A stretch of DNA of 64,000 nt from DATEDA01 sp963744255 (GTDB lineage: Bacteria; Pseudomonadota; Gammaproteobacteria; Burkholderiales; SG8-39), in NCBI GenBank assembly GCA_963744255.1, contig CAVUSZ010000020.1:62001-126000 (forward strand), in the 5' to 3' direction. Made by a program: the position numbers and the translations under genes. Below the pieces are notes generated by a model. The model saw only the letters and a list, made by a program, of their open reading frames with translations, was not told the origin of the DNA and made no database searches. Every line of letters begins with the position of its first letter. The stretch's first letter is position 1. This document shows, piece after piece, positions 7,506-16,341 of the stretch.

Positions 7506-9593
7506 ATGACCCCGCGCCTCCGTATAGGCATCGACACCGGCGGCACGTTCACCGACATCGTCGCGGTGGACGGCGCCACGGGCCGCGTCGAGGTCACCAA
7601 GGTCCCGAGCACACCGGCGAATCCGGCGATCGGGCTCGTGCAGGGCGTCGGCCGCATCCTCGACCAGACCGGGCGCGCGGCGGCGGATCTCGCCGGCCTC
7701 GCCCACGGCACGACGGTGGCGACCAACGCGCTGCTCCAGGGCGAGATCGATTCGCTCGGCCTCGTCGTCACCGAGGGCTTCCGGCATCTCCTCGAGATCG
7801 CCCGCCAGTCGGTGCCCGAGGGCTACGGCAACTCGTACTTTTGGGTGAAGCCCGAGCGCATCGTGCCGGTCGAGCTCGTGCGCGAGGTCGGGGGTCGGCT
7901 CGACTTCCGCGGCGCGGAGCTCAAGGCCCTCGATGAGCGGAGCGCGCGGCTCGCGGCCCGCTTCTTCCGGCAGCAGGGTGTTCGCGCGGTCGGCGTGTGC
8001 CTGATCCATTCGTACGCGAACGACCGCCACGAGCGGCGCGTACGCGAGCTCTTCCACGAGGAGTACCCGGAGTGCGCGGTGTCGCTCTCGTGCGAGGTGC
8101 TGCCCGAGTACCGCGAGTACGAGCGCGCGATGACGACGCTCGTCGACGCGTTCGTGAAGCCGCACATGGACCGCTACCTCCAGCGCATCCACGACGAGCT
8201 CGGCGCCGACCTGCGATCGAAGCCGTTCCTGGTGATGCAATCCTCCGGCGGCGTGATCTCGAGCGAGCAGGTCGTCAACAAGCCGATCACCACCGCGCTC
8301 TCGGGCCCGGCGGCCGGCGCGCTCGGCGCGGCCGTGGTCGCGAAGATCGCCGGGTTCGAAGACCTGGTGACGCTCGACGCCGGCGGCACTTCGACCGACC
8401 TCTGCCTGATCGAGGGCGGCGTCCCGAAGGTCACGAACGGCGGGTCGGTCGGGCCGTTCCCGGTGCGCATCCCGATGATCGACATCAAGACCGTCGGCAC
8501 CGGCGGCGGCTCGATCGCGTGGGTGAGCCGCGAAGGTCATCTCAGGGTCGGGCCGAAGAGCGCCGGCGCGGTGCCCGGGCCGATGTGCTACCCGGCGGGC
8601 GGCGACCGGCCGACGATCACCGACGCCAACCTGGTGCTCGGCCGGATCCCGCCGGCGCTGATCGGCGGCGGGATCAAGCTCGACCTCGAGCGCGCGCGCT
8701 CGGGGCTCGCCGACCTCGGCAAGCGCCTGGGCAGCGTCATGAGCGTCGAGCAGCTTGCCGAAGGGATCATCGAGATCGCGAACTGGAACCAGGCGAACCG
8801 CATCCGCCAGATGACGATCCAGCGCGGCATCGACCCGCGGGGTCTCGCGCTGCTCTCGTTCGGCGGCTCCGGGCCTGCCCAGTCGCCGGCCGTGATGGAA
8901 CTCCTCGGGATGAACGCGTGCATCGTGCCGCTCAACCCGGGCAACCTCTCGGCGTTCGGGCTGCTGGCGGTCGACTGGCGCACCGATCACATCGCCACCC
9001 GCGTCACGCACGAGGACGCGCTCGACCCGGGGGCGCTCGACGCGGTCTACGGCCGGCTCGAGCGCGAGGCGACCGAGACGCTGGCGCGCGACGGCATCGA
9101 TCCCCGCAACGTCCGCCTCGTGCGCGAAGCCGACGTGCGCTACGTCGGGCAGTCGATGGAGGTGCGCGTGCAGGCGCCCGGCGGCGCGATCGATGCGGCG
9201 TTCGTCACGGTGCTGGTGGACGCCTTCCACGCCGCGCACGAGAAGGCGTTCGGGTACGGCTATCGCGGCAAGCAGAAGGTCGAGCTGGTGAACCTCTGCG
9301 TGTCGGGCTTCGGGCTGATCGACCGGCCGGCGCTGCCGAAGCTCGCGACCTCGAACGCCGCCGCCTCACCGAAAGCGAAGCGTCGGGTGTACTTCAGAGG
9401 CAACTTCGCCGAGACGCCGATCTGCGAGCGCGCCTCGCTCGCGGCCGGGCAGCACATCGACGGCCCGGCGGTCGTCGAGGAGTTCGGCTCGACGACGGTG
9501 GTCTTCCCGGGGCAGGTGCTGACCGTCGATCCCTACGGGATCATGATCGTGCGCCGGGCCGGTCAGTCGAACAGCGTCGAGAGGTCGACTTGA
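7506..9593 (+). CDS. hyuA: Hydantoinase/oxoprolinase subunit A (HyuA-like)
   Basis: The 695-residue protein has the actin-like ATPase fold of this family: an N-terminal IGIDTGGTFTDIVAV nucleotide-binding loop (residues 7-21), the GTTVATNALLQGE segment, a second loop DAGGTSTDLCLIEGG, and the conserved TVGTGGGSIAW. With HyuB it forms enzymes that open cyclic amides such as hydantoins, 5-oxoproline or lactams, often with ATP; related pairs carboxylate ketones. A cytoplasmic location is expected. The partner gene hyuB begins 557 bp downstream, with a minus-strand Uma2 gene between. The 3' end overlaps that gene by 31 bp. The substrate is unknown; the neighbouring ring-opening amidohydrolase suggests a cyclic ureide. 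Confidence 0.92.
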   Translation: MTPRLRIGIDTGGTFTDIVAVDGATGRVEVTKVPSTPANPAIGLVQGVGRILDQTGRAAADLAGLAHGTTVATNALLQGEIDSLGLVVTEGFRHLLEIARQSVPEGYGNSYFWVKPERIVPVELVREVGGRLDFRGAELKALDERSARLAARFFRQQGVRAVGVCLIHSYANDRHERRVRELFHEEYPECAVSLSCEVLPEYREYERAMTTLVDAFVKPHMDRYLQRIHDELGADLRSKPFLVMQSSGGVISSEQVVNKPITTALSGPAAGALGAAVVAKIAGFEDLVTLDAGGTSTDLCLIEGGVPKVTNGGSVGPFPVRIPMIDIKTVGTGGGSIAWVSREGHLRVGPKSAGAVPGPMCYPAGGDRPTITDANLVLGRIPPALIGGGIKLDLERARSGLADLGKRLGSVMSVEQLAEGIIEIANWNQANRIRQMTIQRGIDPRGLALLSFGGSGPAQSPAVMELLGMNACIVPLNPGNLSAFGLLAVDWRTDHIATRVTHEDALDPGALDAVYGRLEREATETLARDGIDPRNVRLVREADVRYVGQSMEVRVQAPGGAIDAAFVTVLVDAFHAAHEKAFGYGYRGKQKVELVNLCVSGFGLIDRPALPKLATSNAAASPKAKRRVYFRGNFAETPICERASLAAGQHIDGPAVVEEFGSTTVVFPGQVLTVDPYGIMIVRRAGQSNSVERST

Positions 9594-10105
9594 AGCGAGG
9601 AAGTTTGCAGTGCACCCGAAGGCCCGTGGAACTCGGTCCGCCGGGTACGGGGATAAACGATCCAGGCCTCTTTCGCCCCGGCCCGGAGGTATGCGCCGCA
9701 CTTTTCGCGCAGCTCGGCGAGGGTGTTGTCCGGCGAAGCGACCTCGATGCAGATCTCCGGCGCGATCTGGAAAGGAACCTCCTCCTTGTGCGCCTGCCAG
9801 TAGGCGTCCGAGCACCAGAGCACGTCCGGTGCGAGCACGCCGATGGAGGTCAGGACACCAACCTCTACAAGCGCCCGCCCGCCCAGCTGCGACTTCAGCA
9901 GATACACGAGCTGGCCTGCCGCGTTTCCGTGCGGCGGGCCGACGGGACTCATCACGATGATCCGCCCCCAATGGTCGAGCTCGACTTTGCCCTGGATCTC
10001 CGCGAGAGCTCGATCGCCGAGCATGCCCTGCCAGCGGCGCGAAAGCTCCTTCGCGCCGAGCGGCGCCTGCATCAGCTCGAGCTCGACCGGTTCTCTCGCC
10101 GTCAA
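9563..10105 (-). CDS. Uma2-family (DUF820) putative endonuclease
   Basis: The 180-residue protein has the Uma2 layout: a helical start (AKELSRRWQGMLGDRALAEIQ), a strand with GRIIVMSPVGPPHGNAAGQLVYLL, then the restriction-endonuclease-like core SIGVLAPDVLWCSD and APEICIEVASPDNTLAELREK, followed by YLRAGAKEAWIVYP. The PDV and EICIEV acidic residues plus the Lys of EKC fit a PD-(D/E)xK active site. Its function is not established; Uma2 proteins are abundant in cyanobacteria and scattered elsewhere. It lies antisense between hyuA and hyuB and overlaps the last 31 bp of hyuA, so it looks like an insertion into the operon. Confidence 0.85.
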   Translation of the reverse strand: MTAREPVELELMQAPLGAKELSRRWQGMLGDRALAEIQGKVELDHWGRIIVMSPVGPPHGNAAGQLVYLLKSQLGGRALVEVGVLTSIGVLAPDVLWCSDAYWQAHKEEVPFQIAPEICIEVASPDNTLAELREKCGAYLRAGAKEAWIVYPRTRRTEFHGPSGALQTSSLQVDLSTLFD

Positions 10106-10150
10106 TGCCTGACTCCTTCCGCTGGGAAGTTTACGCTCTAGGCCCCCGCG

Positions 10151-12017
10151 ATGTCAGCCATCCCGAAACCCCAGCCCGCCGCAGTCGATCCGATCGTCCT
10201 GCAGATCGTCGAGGGCACGCTCAACTCGATCGAGGCCGAGATCGAGTATGCGATCGAGCGCACCGCGCGAAGCCCGATGATTCGCGAGGCGCACGACTAC
10301 CGCGTCGGGCTCTTCGACCGCCGCTGCCGCAAGCTCACCGGGCGCTCGTACTCGGCGATGCCGAACGCGGTGGTGCGCGACTACCCGCCGGAGACGATGA
10401 AGCCCGGCGACGTCTTCCTGATGAACGACACCTATCTCACCGAGGGCTCGATCGGACACCTGCCCGACATCTGCTCGACGGTGCCGGTGTTCCACCGCGG
10501 CGAGGTGGTCGCCTACATCCAGGCGTTCGGGCACCACGACGACATCGGCGGCCGCGTGCCCGGCTCGATGCCGGGGACGGCGGTCACCGTATTCGAGGAA
10601 GGGCTCGCGATCCCGCCGATCCGGATCTACCGCGAGGGCAAGCGGAACGACGAGGCGTTCACCATCATCCGGCGCAACACGCGGGTCCCGGAGATGCTCG
10701 AAGCCGACCTCGACAGCGAGATCGAGGCGATCCGCATGGGCGCACGGCGAATGGAGGAGTTGTTCGAGCGCTTCGGCAAGGACACGGTGGAGGCCTGCTT
10801 CCAGGCGATCCTCGACAAGTGCCGCGACATCTACGCGACCGAGCTGCTGCCGAAGATCCCCGACGGCGAGTACGCCTGGGAGGATTTCGTCGAGCACGAC
10901 GGCGTCACCGACCCGAGCCTCCACCGGCTCGCGCTTGCGGGTCGTCAAGAAGGGCCGGCGGATCACGCTCGACTTCAACGGCACCGCGCCGCAGTCCTCC
11001 GGGCCGATCAACTGGCCGGCCGACTACGCCGACGGCGCCTTCCTCATCAAGTGGATCGCGCCGATCCTGCGCAACCTCGCCGACTCACCGGAGCGCGCGG
11101 CGGAGATCCACGTGAACGAGGGCGTTTGCGAGGTGTTCGACGTGATCTTCCCGCCCAAGGGCACGCTGATCACGCCCGAGTGGCCGGCGGCGACGAACGC
11201 GCGCTCGTTCGTGCTGCTGCGTTCGCTCGGCCTCCTCGCCGGCGTCGTCGCGCAGGCGACCGGCGGACGGATGCCGGCCGACCAGGAGACGATTCGCTAT
11301 ACCGGCTTCTACGGCACCGACCCGCAGGGGCGCCCGTTCCTCTCGCGCGAGGTGATCGGCGGCGGGTCCGGCGGGCGCTACTATGCCGACGGCAGCGACG
11401 CGATCCACATCGTGCCCGACTCGCGCAACCAGCCGGCCGAGTTCACCGAGAACCGCTTCCCTGTTATCGTCGAGAAGCTCGCGCTCAGCACCGACTCCGG
11501 CGGCGCGGGGAAACGCCGTGGCGGGCTCGGCTACGACAAGCACTATCGCGTGCTGGTCGACTGCCACACGATCGTGACCGCCGACCGCGTGCGGCTCGGC
11601 TGCTACGGGGTCGCGGGCGGCAAGGCGGGCGAGCCGTTCTGCGTGACTGTAGACCTGCACCGCGCGGCGAAGCAGCTCGGTGGGCTGGTCGACGGCGAGG
11701 CGGTGAGGGCGGGGCAGGTCGTGCGCGTCGTGACCACCGGCGGCGGCGGCTGGGGCGATCCGCTCGAGCGCGAACCCGAGTTCGTGCTGCGCGACGTCGT
11801 GCAGTGCAAGGTGTCGCCCGCAGCCGCACGGCGCGAGTACGGCGTGGTGCTCCTCGCGCGCGCAGGCGAAGTGGAGACCGAATACGCGATCGACGAGGCG
11901 GCGACCGCGAAGCTCCGCGGCGAGATGCGCGCCGCGCGCAAGGGCCCGTTGCCGCTGATCGACCGCGGCCCGGGATACGAGAAGATGCTGCACGGAGAGT
12001 GCGCCCCCCGCGTCTAG
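10151..12017 (+). pseudogene. hyuB: Hydantoinase/oxoprolinase subunit B (HyuB-like), one frameshift
   Basis: Two open frames together give a complete HyuB of about 620 residues. The first (ATG 10151 to about 10930) carries ERTARSPMIREAHDYRVGLFD, FLMNDTYLTEGSIGHLPD and the AFGHHDDIGGRVPGSMPG segment. The second (about 10932 to TAG 12015-12017) carries INWPADYADGAFLIKW, GGSGGRYYADGSDA, GGAGKRRGGLGY and TTGGGGWGDP. The join is at about 10931, where CTCGCGCTTGCGG has one base too many for the expected LRLRVVKK reading. Both halves are well conserved, so a sequencing insertion is more likely than an old pseudogene. HyuB is the catalytic partner of HyuA. The next gene follows 9 bp after its stop. 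Confidence 0.85.
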
Positions 12018-12026
12018 GAGAACCCG

Positions 12027-13121
12027 ATGGCGATCGAAGTCGCAAAGGTCATCCTCAAGAGCGTCCAGGACGCCTCCGGCATGGAGGAGCGGATCCTCGC
12101 GGGACAGTTCGCCGCCGACGAGGTCGTGGCGGCGATCGGCAAGACCGAAGGCAACGGCGGGGTCAACGACTTCACCCGCATCCTCGCCGACCAGGCGTTC
12201 CGCGGCGTGCTGATGAAGCACGGCAAGCGCTCCGCTGCGGCGGTGAAGCAGATCCCGATGGTGTGGTCCGGCGGCTGTGACGGGGTGATCACGCCGCACG
12301 CCACCGTGTTCGCGCGCAACGCGAAGACCGGCCCGACGTCGAAGGCGCGGCTCGCGATCGGCGCCGCGATGAGCCCGCCGATCGTGCCCGAGGACATCGG
12401 TCGGCCGGCGATGGTCGAGAAGATCGCCGCGGGCGTTCGGCTCGCGATGAAGGACGCCGGCATCACCGACCCGCGCGACGTGCATTACGTGCAAACCAAG
12501 ACGCCGCTGCTGACGATCGAGACGGTGCGCGAGGCGCACGGCCGCGGCGAGACAGTCGCGTGCGAGGTGCACGACTCGATGGGGGTGTCGAACGGCACGA
12601 CCGCGCTCGGCATCGCGGTCGCGCTCGGGGAGGTGAAGTCCTACGCGCCTGAGGACATTTGCAAGAACCTCGAGCTCTACTCCTCGGTCGCGTCGTGCTC
12701 CTCCGGGGTCGAGCTCGACGCCGGGCAGATCGTGCTGCTCGGCAACAAGGCCGGCGCGGGCGGCAGGTACGCGATCGGGCACTCGGTGATGAAGGACGCG
12801 ATCGACATCGACGGCATCTACGACGCGATCCGGAACGCCGGCCTCGAGCTCCCCGAGCGCGCGCGCGCGGAAGATCTGAAGGGCAGGCTGGTGAACTGCT
12901 TCATCAAGTGCGAGGCGGATCATCGCGGCACCCTGCGCGGCCGGCGGCAGATCATGCTCGACGACTCCGACGTGCATCACCACCGTCACGCGAAGGGCGC
13001 GGTGGGCGGCGTCGCGGCGGCGGCGATCGGCGACCCGGCGGTGTTCGTGTCGGTCGATGCGATGCACCAGGGCCCGCAGGGCGGCGGGCCGGTGATCGCG
13101 ATCGTGGACCTCGGCGAGTGA
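12027..13121 (+). CDS. Ring-opening amidohydrolase (barbiturase/cyanuric acid hydrolase family)
   Basis: The 364-residue protein belongs to the small Ser-Lys amidohydrolase family whose known members open barbiturate or cyanuric acid. Three repeats each supply a Ser and a Lys: Lys39 (GKTEGNG) with Ser81 (WSGGCDG), Lys158 (VQTKTPLL) with the Ser pair at 225-226 (CSSGVELD), and Lys294 (IKCEADH) with Ser342 (VSVDAMHQGP). All three pairs are present, so it should be active. The GRYAIGHSVMKDAID segment is also typical. The start is set by AGGAGA 7 bp upstream. It overlaps the ABC ATPase gene by 4 bp. The UraA-type permease and Mo-hydroxylase upstream favour a barbiturase-like role in oxidative pyrimidine breakdown, but the substrate is inferred. 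Confidence 0.9.
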   Translation: MAIEVAKVILKSVQDASGMEERILAGQFAADEVVAAIGKTEGNGGVNDFTRILADQAFRGVLMKHGKRSAAAVKQIPMVWSGGCDGVITPHATVFARNAKTGPTSKARLAIGAAMSPPIVPEDIGRPAMVEKIAAGVRLAMKDAGITDPRDVHYVQTKTPLLTIETVREAHGRGETVACEVHDSMGVSNGTTALGIAVALGEVKSYAPEDICKNLELYSSVASCSSGVELDAGQIVLLGNKAGAGGRYAIGHSVMKDAIDIDGIYDAIRNAGLELPERARAEDLKGRLVNCFIKCEADHRGTLRGRRQIMLDDSDVHHHRHAKGAVGGVAAAAIGDPAVFVSVDAMHQGPQGGGPVIAIVDLGE

Positions 13122-13939
13122 CTAGCGCCACAGTCGCGATCGCGCCGGACGCGGCCGCGGCCGTGCCGGTGGGCGCGCCGGCGCCGGCCCACATCACGAT
13201 CCGTGGCCTCGCCAAGCGCTTCCAGGGCGCGGTCATCTACGACGGCTTCGACCTCGACATCGCCCGCGGCGAGTTCCTGTCGATCTTCGGGCCGAACGGC
13301 TGCGGCAAGTCGACGCTCATCAACATCGTGGCCGGGCTGGTTCCCGCCGACGCCGGGACGATCCGGTTCGGCGGCAAGGAGCTCCGCGACACGAAGATCG
13401 GCTACGTGTTCCAGAACTACCGGGAAGCGCTTTTTCCGTGGCTGCGCTCGATCGACAATATCGAGTACCCGCTGAAGATCGCCGGGCTGCCGAAATCCGA
13501 GCGCCGCGCGAAGGCGGAGCGGCTGGTCGCGCATCTCGGCGTCAAGATCGACCTCAGCCGCTACCCGTACGAGCTCTCCGGCGGGCAGCAGCAGCTCGTG
13601 TCGATCATGCGCGCGCTGGTGGTCGAGCCCGAGGTGCTGTTCCTCGACGAGCCGTTCTCCGCGCTCGACTACGAGATGACACTCTTCATGCGCGAGCAGC
13701 TCCAGCACATCTTCATGGATACGCGCACCACCACGGTGCTGGTGTCGCACGACCTGGAGGAAGCCGTGTATCTCGCCGACCGCGTGCTGCTGCTCTCGCG
13801 GCGGCCGGCGCGGATCGCCGCCTTCCCGCGCGTCGCGACGGCGCGGCCGCGGGGGGACGCGACCCTGTCCGACGCGGGATTCATCGCGATCAAGGCGCAC
13901 TGCCTGGAGGTCTTCCAGCGCGAGGTGAGGAAGGGATGA
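13118..13939 (+). CDS. ABC transporter ATP-binding protein (NitT/TauT type)
   Basis: This 273-residue ATPase has a Walker A GPNGCGKST near residue 58, a Q-loop (VFQNYREALFPWL), the signature LSGGQQQ, Walker B VLFLDEPFSALD and the switch His in LVSHDLEEA. It groups by sequence with the ATPases of nitrate, taurine and aliphatic sulfonate importers. It starts at a GTG that overlaps the stop of the amidohydrolase gene (GTGA at 13118-13121) and its own stop overlaps the permease start (ATGA). It powers import of the ligand bound by the periplasmic protein encoded at 17755, at the inner face of the cytoplasmic membrane. Confidence 0.92.
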   Translation: MTSATVAIAPDAAAAVPVGAPAPAHITIRGLAKRFQGAVIYDGFDLDIARGEFLSIFGPNGCGKSTLINIVAGLVPADAGTIRFGGKELRDTKIGYVFQNYREALFPWLRSIDNIEYPLKIAGLPKSERRAKAERLVAHLGVKIDLSRYPYELSGGQQQLVSIMRALVVEPEVLFLDEPFSALDYEMTLFMREQLQHIFMDTRTTTVLVSHDLEEAVYLADRVLLLSRRPARIAAFPRVATARPRGDATLSDAGFIAIKAHCLEVFQREVRKG

Positions 13940-14688
13940 AGCGCGACGCGCTGCTGCCGGTCGTCGGGGTCGCCGGCCTGATCGCGGTCTGGTATCTCGC
14001 GGTCTGGGTGAAGGTCGTCGATCCGGTGCTGCTGCCGTCGCCCGGCGAGGCCGGCGCCGCGCTCGTGAAAGGCATGGCGGGCGGCAAGCTCGGCTACGAC
14101 TTCTGGCGCACCGTCGAGCGCACCGCGTACGCGGTCGCGATCGCCGCGGTCGTCGCCATACCGCTCGGTGTCCTGCTCGGCGCGAACGAGCGCGCCTACC
14201 GCGCGGTCGAGTTCGTGATCGACTTCTTCCGCTCGACGCCGGCCTCGGCGATGTTCCCGCTGTTCCTCGTCATCTTCGGCGTCGGCGACATGACCAAGAT
14301 CCTGGTCGCGTCGTTCGGCGCGGCGCTCGTGATCCTCTTCAACGTCGCCTACGGCGTGATGAACGCGCGGAAGACGCGCCTCCTCGCCGCAAAGGTGATG
14401 GGCGCGTCGAAGCTGCGCGTGCTGACCGACGTCATGCTGCTCGAGTCGCTGCCGCAGACCTTCGTCGGCCTGCGCAACGGCGTCTCGCTCGCGCTCGTGA
14501 TCGTGGTGGTCGCCGAGATGTTCATCGGCTCGACCGACGGACTCGGCCACCGGGTGTTCGAGGCGCAGCAGCTCTTCGCGATGCCCGACATGTACGCGGC
14601 GATCTTCGCCGCCGGCGCGCTCGGCTACGGCCTGAATCTCCTCTTCCTGCTGGTGGAGAAGCGCTTCGTCCACTGGGCCGGGAGATAG
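13936..14688 (+). CDS. ABC transporter permease (NitT/TauT type)
   Basis: The 250-residue protein has about six hydrophobic segments and the expected coupling region (MNARKTRLLAAKVMGASKLR) that contacts the ATPase, preceding LPQTFVGLRNGVSLALV. It belongs to the binding-protein-dependent permeases of the nitrate/sulfonate type and probably works as a homodimer in the inner membrane. The ATG overlaps the ATPase stop by 4 bp. Its substrate is set by the binding protein at 17755, separated from it only by the FdrA-like and DUF1116 genes, so all belong to one transcription unit. Confidence 0.92.
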   Translation: MKRDALLPVVGVAGLIAVWYLAVWVKVVDPVLLPSPGEAGAALVKGMAGGKLGYDFWRTVERTAYAVAIAAVVAIPLGVLLGANERAYRAVEFVIDFFRSTPASAMFPLFLVIFGVGDMTKILVASFGAALVILFNVAYGVMNARKTRLLAAKVMGASKLRVLTDVMLLESLPQTFVGLRNGVSLALVIVVVAEMFIGSTDGLGHRVFEAQQLFAMPDMYAAIFAAGALGYGLNLLFLLVEKRFVHWAGR

Positions 14689-14694
14689 GCGCTC

Positions 14695-16341
14695 ATGCCC
14701 ACGGTCAGCCGTATCATCCCCAACACCTACCGCGACTCCGTGTCGCTGATGCAGCTCTCGGCGTCGCTCAAGGACACCGACGGCGTCGAGGAAGCCTCGG
14801 CGATCATGGCCACGGCAGGCAACATCGCGCTGCTCGCCGAGGTCGGGCTCGCCGACGGCGGGCTGGCGGCGCGCCCGAGCGACCTGCTGGTGGTGGTGCG
14901 CGCGAAGACCGAGGGGGCGGCGAACGCAGCGATCGCCCGTGTCGAAGAAGCGCTGAGAACACGAGCGCCGGCCGCGGCCGGGAGCGGGCCGGCGGGAGCC
15001 GCGAAGCCGCGCTCGATCGCAATGGCGGTCGAGGCGTCGCCCGGTGCGAACCTCGCGCTCGTATCCGTGCCGGGAGAGTACGCGGCGGCGGAAGCCGAGA
15101 AGGCGCTGGCGCTCGGCCTGAACGTGATGCTCTTCAGCGACAACGTCTCCATCGCCGACGAGATCGCGCTCAAGCGCAGTGCTGCGAACCGTGCACTGCT
15201 CGTGATGGGCCCCGATTGCGGCACGGCGATCATCGATGGCGTGCCGCTCGCGTTCGCAAACAAGGTGCGGCGCGGGCCGGTCGGCTGCGTCGCCGCGTCG
15301 GGCACCGGTCTGCAGCAGGTCACCGCCCTCGTCGACCGCCTGGGCTCGGGCGTCTCGCAGGCGATCGGCACCGGCGGGCGCGATCTCAAGGAAGAGGTCG
15401 GCGGGCTCACCATGCTCGCCGCGCTCGACGCCCTCGCGTCCGACCGCGAGACGAAGGTGATCGTGCTGATCTCGAAGCCGCCCGCGCCGTCGGTTGCCGC
15501 GAAGATGCTCGTGGCGGCGGCGAAAGCGAAGAAGCCGGTCGTCGTCTGCTTCGTCGGCGCGGCGCCGGCGGCCGGGAAGAACCTCCATCCGGTCCGCACG
15601 CTCGAGGACGCGGCGCGCGCCGCCGTGGCGCTCGCCCGCGGGCGCAAACCTGCCCGGCGCGCGGCCACCCCGCGCCTCGGCAAGGGCGTGCCGCGACTCG
15701 CGCGCGGGCAGCGCTTCGTTCGCGGCCTCTTCAGCGGCGGGACGTTCTGCTACGAAGCGTCGCTCCTTCTCGCTGAAGCGCTCGGCCAGGTGTGGTCCAA
15801 CGCGCCAGTGCGCGACGAGGACGCGCTCGACGACCCGTTCACGAGCCGTGGGCATACCGTCATCGATCTCGGCGACGACGTCTTCACCCGTGGCCGGCCG
15901 CACCCGATGATCGACCATCGGCTCCGCAACGAACGGATGGTGCGCGAGGCGGGTGACCCGGAGGTGGCGGTGATCCTCTTCGACGTCGTGCTCGGCTACG
16001 GCAGTCATCCGGATCCGGCGGCGGAGATGATTCCGGCAATCGCCGCGGCGCGTGCTGCCGCCGCGAAGGGGAAGCGGCGCATCGCGTTCGTCGGCGCCGT
16101 GTGCGGCACCGATACCGATCCGCAGGGCCTCGCGCGGCAGGAGGCGGCACTCGGGGACGCGGGCGTGATCCTCGGGTCGAGCAATGCCGAGGCGGTGCGA
16201 ATCGCGGCGGCGATAGTGGATCGCGAGCCTCGTACACACCCCATCGGCGCGCTGCCCCCCTCTCCCCCAAGCTCGAGGGAAAGGCGGAGGTCGCCTACCA
16301 ACGTCCGCGCGCGATCGGTCGCGAAGCGGGGCCGGGCATGA
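14695..16341 (+). CDS. fdrA: FdrA-like protein (succinyl-CoA synthetase alpha-like fold)
   Basis: The 548-residue protein resembles FdrA: an N-terminal half with a CoA-ligase-like Rossmann part (LVSVPGEYAAAEAEKALALG, LLVMGPDCGTAIIDG) and the GTGGRDLKEEVGG motif, then a C-terminal half from about residue 325 (GQRFVRGLFSGGTFCYEA and TVIDLGDDVFTRGRPHPMID). In E. coli, fdrA sits with ylbE and ylbF in the allantoin locus, whose products were reported to act together as an oxamate carbamoyltransferase. Here the next gene is the YlbE homologue, overlapping by 4 bp. The last 35 residues are Pro/Arg-rich and look unconserved. A role in handling a carbamoyl or oxamate-like product of the ring-opening enzymes is inference. 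Confidence 0.85.
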   Translation: MPTVSRIIPNTYRDSVSLMQLSASLKDTDGVEEASAIMATAGNIALLAEVGLADGGLAARPSDLLVVVRAKTEGAANAAIARVEEALRTRAPAAAGSGPAGAAKPRSIAMAVEASPGANLALVSVPGEYAAAEAEKALALGLNVMLFSDNVSIADEIALKRSAANRALLVMGPDCGTAIIDGVPLAFANKVRRGPVGCVAASGTGLQQVTALVDRLGSGVSQAIGTGGRDLKEEVGGLTMLAALDALASDRETKVIVLISKPPAPSVAAKMLVAAAKAKKPVVVCFVGAAPAAGKNLHPVRTLEDAARAAVALARGRKPARRAATPRLGKGVPRLARGQRFVRGLFSGGTFCYEASLLLAEALGQVWSNAPVRDEDALDDPFTSRGHTVIDLGDDVFTRGRPHPMIDHRLRNERMVREAGDPEVAVILFDVVLGYGSHPDPAAEMIPAIAAARAAAAKGKRRIAFVGAVCGTDTDPQGLARQEAALGDAGVILGSSNAEAVRIAAAIVDREPRTHPIGALPPSPPSSRERRRSPTNVRARSVAKRGRA

